A DNA stretch of 52,941 nt, from assembly GCA_033297205.1 (NCBI GenBank), contig MU859285.1, positions 1 to 52,941 on the forward strand, in the 5' to 3' direction. The notes beneath the pieces are model-generated. The model saw only the letters and a program-made list of their open reading frames with translations. It was not told where the DNA came from and ran no database searches. This DNA comes from Pseudoneurospora amorphoporcata. Lineage: Eukaryota; Ascomycota; Sordariomycetes; Sordariales; Sordariaceae. Positions 21,829 through 31,776 of this stretch are shown in pieces (the first letter of the stretch is position 1; every line of letters begins with the position of its first letter). Both the position numbers and the translations under genes were made by a program.

Positions 21829-23949
21829 ATGTCTTCCCAAGCTGACCAATCTCCCACAACAGTCACAGTCAAGACTCCCACTGCCCCCAATCCTACCGTC
21901 ATTGGCATCTATGGCCTCCCCGGCTCCGGCAAGTCGACCTTCCTCGAGAACCTCAAGAAGTCACTTCCGACATGGAGCGATACATTTGCCATTTACGAAG
22001 GCTCCGCAGTCATTGCCTCTCTGATGGGCCCAGACCGTGGCCTGGACGACTTCAACGCCTTGAGCGAACAAGAGAAAACTCGGTACCGCGAGCTCGCCAT
22101 CACCCACATACGTGACGAGTGCCAGAAGACGGGCCTGGCCGCTATTGTTGCCGGACATTACATGTTTTGGCCCAGGGACAGTGAGCAGGGAACCGTCGTC
22201 TGGACAAAGGCCGACCAAGACACCTTTACACACATCGTCTACCTTCAGGTGGCTGCCGAGACACTCTGCCGACGTCGGCAACGGGACCAGACCAGGAAGC
22301 GCGAGCCAGTGACACCCGCACATCTTCACAAGTGGCAAGAGGAGGAAATGCGACAGCTAGACGCCATAGCAAAGGACTCGGGAATCTGTTTTGTCCCTCT
22401 GGAGAGTGCCTTGATAAATCCGGCTTCACCGATTCGCGAGATTTCAGAGATGCTTCACGAGTACCGCACGGAATCAGAGCATTATAACCACGTACGAGTG
22501 CTTGCCACAGTGGATGAGGTACTAGCCAACGTCAGGGCTTGCCGCGATACCAAAATCACCACGGCTCTGGTGTTTGACGCAGACAAGACTCTCACGGCTG
22601 AGGATACTGGCAGAGAGTTTTGGAAGCGTGAGGCCAGTCGAAAGAGAGATATTGGCCAGCAGGTGTCGACCCCAGCCGAGGACATTTTCCGTGAACACGG
22701 CTATACCTATGAGGCCTTCCGCCAGGTGGCAATGTCATACAGCAAGGTGAAAGGTTTCGAGGAACTGTGCAATGATGTTGCGAAGAACACTACTCTCTAC
22801 CCCGAGTTTCTGTCCCTACTCCGCCGTGTCAAAACTCATGGTCACGTCATGGCCTTAGTGGTAACGTGTGGGCTACGCCAGATATGGGAGAATGTGATAG
22901 AGGAACAAGGCTTGGGACAGTACGTCAAGGTCATTGGGGGCGGGGGCATCGATGAGAGGCTTATCATCACCGATAAGTCCAAAGAAGCCGTCGTCAACCG
23001 CCTTCGAGGCCCTCCTCATAATCTTCGTGTGGTGGCTTTTGGAGATAGCCCGTTGGATCTGCCCATGCTCCAGGCTGCTGACGAAGGCATTGTGGTCGTA
23101 GGCGACGAATGCACCAGGAGTGCGTCAATGGAGGACGCTCTGTCCACGGCCATTGAGCAACTCGGCATTAACGGCCCACCCCACGGCCACAACCTGCGCC
23201 AAACAATCATCCCACACACCGTCACTCCGCGTCTCGACACCGCCCTGCTTCCCGTGGTTGACCTCCTCGATCCAACTAGCGCCTTCAACCAATTCCTTTT
23301 TGGCGGTCTTCCCTCCAGCCTATTACACGCCACCGACCGCCCCTCGGCCAAGCTCATGGCGACCCCTACCCGCGACGCCAACATCTCCGGCCCTGCGCTG
23401 AGGGAAGCACATCGTCGCATCGGCTGGTATTTAGCCACGGAATTCATCACCTCCCTTGTCGGTCTAGAAGAATACTCCATCCCGCACGTGCAAGGCCACA
23501 ACACCACCGGCCATCGCCTCCTGCACGAACAAGACACGACCATCGTTGCCCTGATGAGGGGCGGAGAGCCCATGGCTTTTGGCGTCAACGACGCTTTCCC
23601 GCTCGCCATGTTCTTGCACGCCAAGACGCCGGAGGATGTCAAGCCTCACCACCTTTCCAAGCAACACACAATCATCTTGGTGGACTCGGTGGTGAACAAC
23701 GGGAAGACGGTGCTGGAGTTCCGTGAGCGGATTCGTGCCATGGGTGAAGAAGGCAAGGATATCCGCGTTGTGGTGGTTGCTGGCGTCGTGCAGGTGGAGG
23801 CTACGGGTGCAGAGCATGAATTGGGACGGGTCTTGCGGAGTGATGGCAAGTTTCGCTTGGTGGCCTTGAGGGTGTCGGATAATAAGTTCACCGGAAGGGG
23901 AGGAACGGATACGGGTAATCGGTTGTTTGGGACTACGCGTTTGGACTGA
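21829..23949 (+). CDS. Three-domain protein: P-loop kinase-like, HAD phosphatase-like, uracil phosphoribosyltransferase-like
   Basis: Single exon, 706 aa. Domain 1 (about 25-215) has the Walker A motif GIYGLPGSGKST and an adenylate/AAA_33-kinase-like body. Domain 2 (about 240-440) has all four HAD motifs in phosphoserine-phosphatase style: VFDADKTLT (DxDxT), LVVTCG, a Lys before RLRGPP, and VVAFGDSPLDLPML. Domain 3 (about 460-706) resembles UPRTase: PRPP-type loop IILVDSVVNNGKT and the C-terminal GTDTGNRLFGT, which matches the GDxGDRxFGT ending of UPRTases. The UPRT PRPP loop is divergent (NNGKT in place of the usual TGGS), so activity on uracil is uncertain. A role in pyrimidine salvage or nucleotide repair is inferred from the domains only. 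Confidence 0.82.
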   Translation: MSSQADQSPTTVTVKTPTAPNPTVIGIYGLPGSGKSTFLENLKKSLPTWSDTFAIYEGSAVIASLMGPDRGLDDFNALSEQEKTRYRELAITHIRDECQKTGLAAIVAGHYMFWPRDSEQGTVVWTKADQDTFTHIVYLQVAAETLCRRRQRDQTRKREPVTPAHLHKWQEEEMRQLDAIAKDSGICFVPLESALINPASPIREISEMLHEYRTESEHYNHVRVLATVDEVLANVRACRDTKITTALVFDADKTLTAEDTGREFWKREASRKRDIGQQVSTPAEDIFREHGYTYEAFRQVAMSYSKVKGFEELCNDVAKNTTLYPEFLSLLRRVKTHGHVMALVVTCGLRQIWENVIEEQGLGQYVKVIGGGGIDERLIITDKSKEAVVNRLRGPPHNLRVVAFGDSPLDLPMLQAADEGIVVVGDECTRSASMEDALSTAIEQLGINGPPHGHNLRQTIIPHTVTPRLDTALLPVVDLLDPTSAFNQFLFGGLPSSLLHATDRPSAKLMATPTRDANISGPALREAHRRIGWYLATEFITSLVGLEEYSIPHVQGHNTTGHRLLHEQDTTIVALMRGGEPMAFGVNDAFPLAMFLHAKTPEDVKPHHLSKQHTIILVDSVVNNGKTVLEFRERIRAMGEEGKDIRVVVVAGVVQVEATGAEHELGRVLRSDGKFRLVALRVSDNKFTGRGGTDTGNRLFGTTRLD

Positions 23950-24249
23950 ACTTGGGCGTTGCCTGACTGATAGAGGTACATGTATGGATTGGATGGATGC
24001 TGAATGGAAACTTTGTGATTTCTCCTCCATGTTCATGTCGGCTTCTCTAGTTGATATGATCTCCGCCTGCCAGGCAAACCATGGCAACAGTCTGGATGGC
24101 AAGCCTCCGATGTACCGTCCAACACTGGTCTGTTTGTTAGCTCGAGACCTCTGGTTCACCTTCCTAGGCGTTTCGTTCTATGACCAAAGCGTGATATTAT
24201 CTTGCATATGCCATTTTGAAGATTCGATATGGCATGTAGAATTTTGTTA

Positions 24250-24822
24250 ACGCATATTTAATTCGCCCCTAGGTCTAGCCATTACATTTGTCCGTGTGAG
24301 GTTTAGGACGGTTTGGGATTGGTCTCTTCTAGTGTGTACTGGGTCGGCGGCGGCAAGTACATTGATACGTCCGCCATCATCGTTGGTCGGCATAGCTGTA
24401 ATGATAATTTGGAGGATTGTCGAGGAAGAATGATATGGCTGGAATTGTCGTGGAGAGGCGTCGGCGAGAACAGTGCCCGCTCCCGGTGAAGGCATTGGAT
24501 CAGGATTTCAAGTTGGACGCGGCATGGTGCACACAGGGCAAGGTGACTGACGCTGGCTATGGCACAGCGATAACGATTGGATTGAACCGCCATTGCGGGG
24601 CTACGAACAGCGGTGCTCCGCTTTCGACTTCCCTTTTGGGAATCAGGAGCAGCATGATTGGCTAACTACCTTACAACTGCCCCTGCCGCCAAGCCACCCT
24701 TCAGCCCCGCGTCAACCACCAGGCGCCGTCAACCCCGCAGTCGCTCAGAGGCGTTCGCTATAACAGCCATCGAGCATCGTTGTCACGGTCACGCTGGAAC
24801 AGACCGGAGTTAGGACGTCAAC
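24250..24822. other. Intergenic region, no gene seen
   Basis: Short overlapping frames on both strands carry no family text. The last 100 bases are C-rich and probably form the promoter and leader of the downstream gene at 24823. Confidence 0.4.
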
Positions 24823-25896
24823 ATGGACCGACTCCGGCGCATGGTCCCCCGAATCTCGCGGCAACGCTCGAAACAGCAGCCAGACCGGGACAATGATAGC
24901 AACGACAACACCGACGTCGACCATGACCCAAGACCACACGCCATCGACCTCCTGCCGACACTCCCTCCCCACCGCAGTCCCATAACCGCCGTCCCCTCCG
25001 CCTCCCACTTTGCCTCGCCCGACCGACCCGATACGACTACGTTCCTAACCCTCCCCTACGAGCTGCGCTACCAAATCTACCTCCTCGTCCTCGCCAACCG
25101 TCAGGGTCTTCACGTCAACATGCGTTACGCTCAGGCCACCGGCCGTCCCCACACGACCGAGGGCGCCTACTTCCACGAGGAGCGCTGGGCCTGGCGCGCG
25201 AGTACCTGCCACCGCGACCCTCACGTCCATCCTGCCTTTGACCGATGCGGCCTCGGCGGCCCTCCACCGACGGCTTGCCACCTGCACCCCGAAACCACAT
25301 GCGCCATTGGCGCCGAGGTCATGGGTCTGCTGTTGACCTGTCGGCAGGTGTACTGGGAGGCGGTCGAGGTGTTGTATGTGCGGAACACATTCTATATCAA
25401 TACGGGTGCCACGGTGCTGTATACCGAGCGGCTGCTTGTGCCAGAGAGCGCAGCAATGGTGACGAGTCTGGTGTTTACCGTTACCACCAACACTGTCTCC
25501 ATCTTCGCGCAGGAACACCTGAAGCTGAAGCCGGGCTGGGAGGCGTACGCCGCGCTGATGGGCAGGATTCCGGTTGCGTTTCCCGGGTTGAGGAAGTTGC
25601 AGGTAATTGCCTTGGCGGCGAGACGAGCGGGCGCACGTTGGGAGTGGCCGACGAATAATATCCTCGACGTCATCGAGGCGCCGCCCGAGGATAGGACGGC
25701 AAATGAGGCGGTCAAGAACAAACTTCTTGGATACATGGACGATACGGTTATGGCGTATCGCGGCCAACTGAGAGAGGCCTCCTTAGTGTTTGAAAGGGAC
25801 GTGTTTGATAAATATGTGGGAGGTGACTTTGCTGCTGCTGAGAGGACCGAGTCAGGAGAGAACTGGGGGCGATTTTGGAGGCAACTGCCCTCGTGA
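24823..25896 (+). CDS. DUF7730/2EXR-like fungal protein
   Basis: Single exon, 357 aa. After a disordered basic N-terminus (MDRLRRMVPRISRQRSKQQP) the fungal motif FLTLPYELRYQIYLLVL (about residues 72-88) is followed by LLLTCRQVYWEAVEVLYVRN and TFYIN, the hallmark F-box-like opening and L-T-C-R-x-hy-x-x-E-A-x-x-x-L-Y block of the large DUF7730/2EXR group. Members are cytoplasmic or nuclear proteins of unknown role. A His-rich insert (THCHRDPHVHPAF-like region near residue 130) is unusual but not diagnostic. Confidence 0.75.
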   Translation: MDRLRRMVPRISRQRSKQQPDRDNDSNDNTDVDHDPRPHAIDLLPTLPPHRSPITAVPSASHFASPDRPDTTTFLTLPYELRYQIYLLVLANRQGLHVNMRYAQATGRPHTTEGAYFHEERWAWRASTCHRDPHVHPAFDRCGLGGPPPTACHLHPETTCAIGAEVMGLLLTCRQVYWEAVEVLYVRNTFYINTGATVLYTERLLVPESAAMVTSLVFTVTTNTVSIFAQEHLKLKPGWEAYAALMGRIPVAFPGLRKLQVIALAARRAGARWEWPTNNILDVIEAPPEDRTANEAVKNKLLGYMDDTVMAYRGQLREASLVFERDVFDKYVGGDFAAAERTESGENWGRFWRQLPS

Positions 25897-26264
25897 GGAT
25901 ATTTGATACAACGAGTGCCGAAGCTTGTTGAAGTCTGGTTCGACATGACGGTGGATTATTCTACGATTGCTTGAGACGGTCGGGATGGGATTCTGAGGTA
26001 CGTTATTCCGCACATGCTCTGCCCTCAACCATCTTCAACTTCACTATTACCTAGGTTTGCATCTCCCTTGTTAAATCACCTGGAGGCCTAGACTCTATTT
26101 TTTGTTGGGGATACTTGAGATACCTGTGCGTGCACCCATGTTTCAAAGTCCCAGACAAACCTGACTCCGCTACCTTAGCCCAAGACGCTTTCCAGTGCCC
26201 GATTCCCTTCTATTTTTCGTAGGTATCAATGATATCATATCTAATGAAAACAGATGTCGTGGAG

Positions 26265-27099
26265 TCATGCATCAGGTTCGTACGACAGGCTAGGCTCCCG
26301 GCTTCCACGCGAATGCGGCGATTGAGATCTCCGAGCAGTGTGGAAACGTTCCCAAGCTGCATGGCGTCGGTAGATACCTACAATCAGTACATGTACATCT
26401 ACTTGTCCCCTCTCGAACCCAAGATATCAAGATATGAAATTGGCACTTACGACGGCCGCCTCTTCCCCTGCTGGGCACTGGGCTACTCCTGAGGCTCCTT
26501 GGCCTTCTCGCCTCCCAGTCATTCTCCCTACAGATAGACTCCAGATTCGCACGTGCAATGTCGCGGGCTCTCTCCGCGCTGGCTGCTCTCCTCGCCACAT
26601 GGTCCAGCTTTCTCTTCAATGCCTCGTTTTCCTTTAAAGCTGCGTCTCGCCCTTGTATGGCAACATCAAGCTCTTGTCGAAGTTGTTCACATTGGGGCGT
26701 CAAGTTTTCGCACCGCAAATCCATGTCCGTATCTTGCACTTTGATGTTGGGCCCTTGGCCTTCATGTTGCTCCTTCAAGGCGTTATACCGCTGACTGAGT
26801 CTCGCGTGCTCCTCTTCGAGCACATCGTACTGTTCTTTGGCCGTGTTGCGCTCTGTGTCAGCCGCATCCCGCGCTGCCAGAGCGGCGTCGTGTTCTTTCT
26901 TCAGGCCAGAACATTTGGTTGTCGCATCTCTGATTATGTGCTTGACTAGTTCGATGTTGACCTTGGGGCGGCTCATAAGGCGCTGAGCAAATTGGAGATC
27001 AAAAAGTACGTCATCTATGTCCGAATCCGATGGCGGCGATGAGATATTGACATTGTTTGAAGACATATTTTGTGTCTGGATGATATCCGATTGCTTCAT
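26265..27099 (-). CDS. Coiled-coil protein, 253 aa, two exons
   Basis: Exon 1 (27099-26451) and exon 2 (26377-26265) are joined across a 73-bp intron (GTAAGT...ATTGTAG). The product has an acidic N-terminus (SSPPSDSDIDDVLFDLQFAQ), a long coiled coil of about residues 60-190 (KEHDAALAARDAADTERNTA and following), and a basic Arg/Ser/Pro tail (SPVPSRGRGGRR) that continues in exon 2. No enzyme motif. An upstream open frame could be spliced on at the N-terminus, but that intron would be only 40 bp, so I start at the ATG. It is divergent from the coiled-coil gene at 28398, with a MITE between them. Confidence 0.65.
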
Positions 27100-27746
27100 G
27101 TTTCTGCTGACCTAGATAGATGAAGGGAAAGCGCTGCGGCTGCACATATACTTGGAAGAAGGGCTTGAGAGTTGGAACGAAGTGATTCCAATCATGTGGA
27201 AATCCTTGACTGGCGGCTTGGAGAAAAGTCGGGAAATATGTTGCCAACCCAGGTCCAAACATTACAACAGGGATGGATAACGGGGATTTCAATGCTCTTT
27301 CCATCTTCTGAAGGGATGTGCTACGATCGAATCTGGCTGTTGATCTTTTCACGCAATATCTCTGTCGTTCCTGACGTTTCTTCATTGGTTTTTCTGGTAT
27401 AGTTGATGCGAGTGCCTACTTTACAAATCCGATCCAGTCCAGTGGAAACAACGTGCTGGAAGAGTGGACAAAGAAGAAGGAAAGACGACAGCAGCAGGCC
27501 TTCACTTGGGAGCACAACCTAAGGTAGGTATAGAATTAGGACTGAAAGGGGACATTGTGGAAGGCGACGATGATGAAAGGCAAGTACAAGGTGAATGCGG
27601 ATCTGGACAGAACCAAACTGAAGCCTTCGGAAGCTACTCGTCTGCCGCGTCGCTGTCTGGTGTTTTTGCCGCCTGGCACGCGACCTCCCGTTCACCTCCC
27701 GTTCACTCTGCCTTCCGGGTCAGTTTCCATTCCTACAAATGTCTAT

Positions 27747-28231
27747 GGGAAAACCTGCCCGCACCCTGTCTAATCTTACACGTACCCTCCCCCACATAAT
27801 GACAGCTGCCATATAGACTTAATACCGCTCGTTTTAGCTGGTAGAGTGTAGTTCTCTTATGTTATCTAATATCCCTGCTTAAGCCGCCAAGTGCGCTAAG
27901 ATCGCTGAGACCTAAGATTGCTGTAGATTCACTGAGACGGCTGAAACCGCCGCTAGAGTCGCGATGCTTGGTATAGTATTGATGAATTTCGACCTTCGAT
28001 ATTATTATAAGGTTACCGAATGAGATAGGGGAGAAGTGTTGTGTAAAAGGGGTGCAAATGCGCGAGTCTGAAAGTGCGAGAAATTTGGTTTAGTGCAAAT
28101 GTTTCAATTATTGAAATAATTTTAGCGGGTAAAAAACGGGGTTTACGATGTCAGGTATCATCTAGTTGCAAGTCCCACTTTTATGGGGGAGGGTACGTGT
28201 AGGATTACCTAGGGTGCTGGCAGGTTTTCCC
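27747..28231. mobile_element. 485-bp MITE with ~47-bp terminal inverted repeats and 8-bp duplication
   Basis: The ends are GGGAAAACCTGCCCGCACCC (27747 on) and, reversed, GGGAAAACCTGCCAGCACCC (ending 28231); similarity continues through ACGTACCCTCCCCCA for about 47 bp per arm. Flanks are ATGTCTAT (27739-27746) and ATGTCCAT (28232-28239), an 8-bp duplication with one change. The middle is AT-rich with no coding frame. The 8-bp duplication points to the hAT or Mutator-like superfamily. It lies between two divergently transcribed coiled-coil genes. Confidence 0.85.
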
Positions 28232-28397
28232 ATGTCCATTTTCCCGTCAAACCTTAGAGCCACCTTCCACTTTTACCACTCGCACACACTGATCTCTCAA
28301 CCTAGTCAGGTAAGTGCATCCACCGCTTCGAAGTTGGTACCCAAACAAACGCGCTGACGGAATTCAATCTAGCTACTGGCTGGATGTCATCGTCATC

Positions 28398-29494
28398 ATG
28401 AACCTCTCAACACTTGAAAAGACCGCCGACCACCTCAACGGTCAACTGCAGTACATCTTAGAATTCTTGAAGTCACACACAGAATGGATCGCCGACAACC
28501 GCGCCACCGGCCCAGGGAGTTCCCGTGGCATCGAATTCGAACTCGAAGTCATCGAGTTCATGGTTGAAAGCAGCATTTCCACGGCATCGCGTCTCAGGGT
28601 GGAAACCGCGAAGCAGAAAGCCCTCGTAGAGCAGCAGATGAGTGATCTAGCCATGAAGCAAAAGGCTGTTGCTACGCAGAAAGGGGCACTGGAGGCCAGA
28701 CGAAAGAATCTCAAGCGGGAGAAGGAGCGGATCGAGACGGAAAAGGAGCATCTCGCGAGGGAGAAGCAGCAGTCCGAGACAGACAAGGAAGCCATGACCA
28801 GAGAACTCCAGCAGCTTCGGCTTGAGAACGAGGAGATCAAGGCTGCTCAGGTGTCACACGGACATTCGACCTCAACCCTGACCCTACAACGTGAGGCTCG
28901 CGGAGCCGCACATCTCCCAACCTCGCGCAGATGCTTCAGCGTATTCCAGCCAACGATACCTCTGCCGGCTGCACTGCCCCTCACGCTAGGGCAAGCCGGC
29001 CAGACTAGGGAGGAGAACCCTGTCCTCACAGGACCATCCCCAGCCAACCACAACAACAGGGAGGCGTCAGCGATATAGCCGGCGCCAAAGGAGGGAAGCG
29101 ACTAAAGGAAACCACCCATGAAGATCCACCTGTAGGCACACGCGTGCACACTGCTAGATAGACGCCTTACGGCCTCATGGCTGGAATCAGGCCAACAGAC
29201 TCTGTACGTACCGATCAGAAGGAAGAAAGGCTTTGGCATAAGAAGGCCAGGAATCCCAGCCCAGTTGGAAAGACTTGAAAGGATCAACAAGGCTTTCGAG
29301 ACCAAAGTAGTTTATTAGCTGAATTGAACTACTGTTCCAAGCCCTGAATACAGCCCTTGTCACATCAGGAGGCACTTGAGGGTCGACAAAAGGCTCTGGA
29401 GGACCAGAGGAATGAGCTCGCTTCGAAGTTGCTTGATGCCGAGCTCGAGGGGCGGATGAGAGGTCGGAAGAGGCCTGCTTTGCTTTCTGGCTAA
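28398..29494 (+). pseudogene. Coiled-coil protein gene split by a solo LTR
   Basis: The coding frame starts at ATG 28398 (MNLSTLEKTADHLNGQLQYI) after a 5'-UTR intron (about 28311-28371, GTAAGT/GCTGAC/ATCTAG). It forms a long coiled coil (KQKAVATQKGALEARRKNLK and on) up to EEIKAAQ at 28850. There an LTR (28852-29364) is inserted. After the right TCAGG duplication the frame resumes exactly as EALEGRQKALEDQRNELASK, LLDAELEGRMRG and ends at TAA 29492-29494. Without LTR and one duplication the ORF is 192 codons. As it stands, translation runs into the LTR and stops at 29076-29078, replacing the last 41 residues with about 75 unrelated ones. Function of the protein is unknown. Confidence 0.8.
28852..29364 (-). 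mobile_element. Solo LTR of an LTR retrotransposon, with TCAGG target duplication
   Basis: 513 bp bounded by TGTCACACGG on the left and CCCTTGTCACA on the right, i.e. TGTGACA...TGTGACA on the minus strand, with TG/CA termini. It is flanked by TCAGG at 28847-28851 and 29365-29369, a 5-bp duplication as made by retroviral-type integrases. It shares its ends and about 150 bp of its right half with the LTR at 50338-50635. An AATAAA is present on the minus strand near the TGTGACA end. No internal retrotransposon sequence remains, so it arose by LTR-LTR recombination. Confidence 0.9.
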
Positions 29495-30331
29495 CTGCAC
29501 ATGGGAGGTGTTTAGTCCTTGAGAGTTGGACGTCGAATATCCCTTGTATTTTCGGGATAGGCTACCTCTACGTTGCTCCCAACAAGAATGTGGTCAATGT
29601 GGCGGGGAGTGTGGACGTGAGAGGTGTGGTAGGAGTTGAATGGTGCATCGTACCAGTAGGGGCACAATGTAGGGTAAGGTATCTGACACGAATGGCTCAT
29701 GGAGATGTACCAGATATAGTGTTAGCTCTCATTGAAGTCAAATTACTCCATCCTTCCCCCACGGAGTGCTACCGAAGGTGGAAAACATAAAAGTTGTGGA
29801 CCGAGCAATGAGCATCTCCGCTGCAGGATGGATGACAAGAGCCATCGACGTCAGTTGTAGACTTGTAGTTGCTTCAGGAAATCTTCTCTGACCAAACGGT
29901 TGCGACGGTTGCTCTTCCTTACCTTACAAACCACCGAGCTCGACGGCAGGTGATAGGGAAATAGAGCAAGAAGAACCATACATGGGTCCCCAAAGTTGGA
30001 AAAAGTAAACAGATGAGTCTCCAGTCCTTTTCCTTTCCTTTCGGTTCTTCATCGACGCAACGTGTCTTCCTGTTCTGAAGATCACCACGTCTGTCATAGT
30101 TGATATCTTTCTTCAGAAAAACCATACCCCAACAAGGTAACCAATTCAGCGTGTACTTACCTACCGCTACACATCCATGAATGCTCTTCTCCGTGCTACA
30201 GGTATCCATAAAGTAATAACTCCCCGATCGAACGTGCTAACTTCTGGGTTGAGTAAATCTACAAGCTAACATTGAATCAAATAGAAGAGGCCAGGGCACG
30301 TGCGTTCGGTGGAAGAGAGACGAACACCACT
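29495..30331. other. Intergenic region, no gene supported
   Basis: A minus-strand frame at 30209-29919 starts with ATG and ends in a Trp/Phe-rich tail but has no family resemblance. On the plus strand, GCTAAC...TCAAATAG at 30265-30285 looks like the end of an intron in the leader of the gene at 30332. Confidence 0.35.
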
Positions 30332-31063
30332 ATGTCAAATCAGACCTGGAGCAATGCAAACCCCCACGTTGCTTCTGGCTCCGGCTCGGGTCCCAGCTCC
30401 GGTCCGTCTGGGCTTGGTCAGCCTGAACCTTTTCCTCAACCCAGACGAGTTCCCGAGGCCGACATGGAGATCCCCGAGGTGCCACTGGTTTACTCTGAAC
30501 CTCGAGCCCCCGTTCCGTCTGCGCTCCTCAATCAATACGAACCTCCGTACATGTATCAACCTCCTGAACAGGTTCATGAGCCTGAGCCTTCTTATCAGCC
30601 CGAACTTGAACCGGTTCTTCAGCCGGAAGAGGCTCCCCTGCCCGGACTACCTCAACAATTCAACTCCCCCCAATTGCCCAATCAACCGCCTCTCCCCTCC
30701 GCGGCCTCCGGCGACACGCAGCATCTAAGAGCGTCCATCCAGGACATTTGGGCGGGTATCCAAGTCGTTTACAACCTGGACGAGCGTCTCCAAGCCAATA
30801 ACGACGCCCTGGCCCACGAGCTTGAGCAGCGAAACGAGCGTTTGAGATTGGCGTTTAGAATGTTACTCAGAGAACTCTACAAGATTGCCTTCTCATCTCT
30901 GGCAGCAGATGTAATAGGTAGGTACTTTCTAGTTCCGTACCATCTCCGGTTGGGTGAATTCTTTCGACTCCTTATGCAATGGGCTGAGTGGTATTGGAGG
31001 CTGAGGGATGAGGTGTCGAGGATGAGGGAGGAGATATGGAGGAAGTGGGGCTATCAGGTGTGA
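30332..31063 (+). CDS. Pro/Gln-rich protein with C-terminal helical segment, 243 aa
   Basis: Begins MSNQTWSNANPHVASGSGSG and is Pro/Glu/Gln-rich and probably disordered to about residue 140 (YMYQPPEQVHEPEPSYQPEL). The rest is predicted helical: SIQDIWAGIQVVYNLDERLQ, ANNDALAHELEQRNERLRLA, then an aromatic amphipathic end (FFRLLMQWAEWYWRLRDEVS). The track of helices resembles the other coiled-coil genes between 26 and 31 kb. A possible upstream exon is suggested by an intron-like acceptor just 5' of the ATG. Not recognised as a known family. Confidence 0.6.
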   Translation: MSNQTWSNANPHVASGSGSGPSSGPSGLGQPEPFPQPRRVPEADMEIPEVPLVYSEPRAPVPSALLNQYEPPYMYQPPEQVHEPEPSYQPELEPVLQPEEAPLPGLPQQFNSPQLPNQPPLPSAASGDTQHLRASIQDIWAGIQVVYNLDERLQANNDALAHELEQRNERLRLAFRMLLRELYKIAFSSLAADVIGRYFLVPYHLRLGEFFRLLMQWAEWYWRLRDEVSRMREEIWRKWGYQV

Positions 31064-31470
31064 TCAAGATGAGGGAGTATAGTTGTATGGGGTGGAGGAG
31101 GCTGGTGGGGGTCAACAGGAGATCAGGATACCTTTACCTTGTTCCATTCCAGTCATTTTATATTCCGTTCCAAATAGCTGTACTCTTCAATGGTCTTTGT
31201 CGCTTTTGTCGCGTTCACTCGTCAGGAAAACCCCAAAATTATGTACTTATAAACCAAAAGATTTTCAAGTTGAGCTATCAGCACATAACGACCGGACCCT
31301 ATCCTCCAGCAAGCAAACAAACAAACATAAGCGGTCTAGCACAGGCTGCACAGCAATAACAATGAAAGCAGCCAAAGCCAACGTGAAATCCCCAAACACC
31401 TTCAAGCCACCGCGATCTTCATCTTCGCCATGCCCTGATGTGATTCTCCTCGCGTGTATTCCACTTCATT

Positions 31471-31776
31471 TCACATTCCCATACCCGGGTACTTCTCAAA
31501 GATCTGACCCATTATCTGAGCATCCTTGATCATCTTTTGTTCCTCCGCCGACGACACTCTGGCAGTTTCACCGCTGCTGCCGCCTGCAGCGCCATCGGAG
31601 GCGCTCGAAACCTTGGAGTCGCTTGAGGAGGACATGGAATCGGAGCCTTTCTTCTTCTCCTGCTTCTGCTCGTGGAGCAGAGAGGTGGTGGAAGAGAATG
31701 AGTTGCGGTCGGATTTGGCGTAGACCGCGTTGGAAGTGGAAGACTTGGTCTGGGGCGAGGTCGAGGAGGAAGACAT
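31471..31776 (-). CDS. Small Ser-rich fungal protein, 101 aa
   Basis: ATG at 31776 gives MSSSSTSPQTKSSTSNAVYA, a Ser/Lys-rich middle (LLHEQKQEKKKGSDSMSSSS), an Ala/Gly/Ser linker and the compact end EEQKMIKDAQIMGQIFEKYP-GMGM. The frame is open further upstream but the earlier part is low-complexity and lies before a clear ATG context, so I take the short form. The end motif IMGQIFEKYPGM looks conserved and may be the functional part. No signal peptide or membrane segment. Confidence 0.65.
   Translation of the reverse strand: MSSSSTSPQTKSSTSNAVYAKSDRNSFSSTTSLLHEQKQEKKKGSDSMSSSSDSKVSSASDGAAGGSSGETARVSSAEEQKMIKDAQIMGQIFEKYPGMGM

Noticed and set aside
24247..24600. Overlapping short frames between the three-domain gene and the DUF7730-like gene
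   Set aside because: No start context, no motif, and none extends past 100 codons; treated as intergenic.
27112..27151. Intron that would add an upstream exon to the coiled-coil gene at 26265-27099
   Set aside because: The frame would join, but a 40-bp intron is shorter than fungal introns normally are, and the upstream frame has no clear start.
30272..30331. N-terminal extension of the Pro/Gln-rich protein
   Set aside because: It would begin at TTG inside a likely intron end (GCTAAC...AATAG); the ATG at 30332 is the first credible start.
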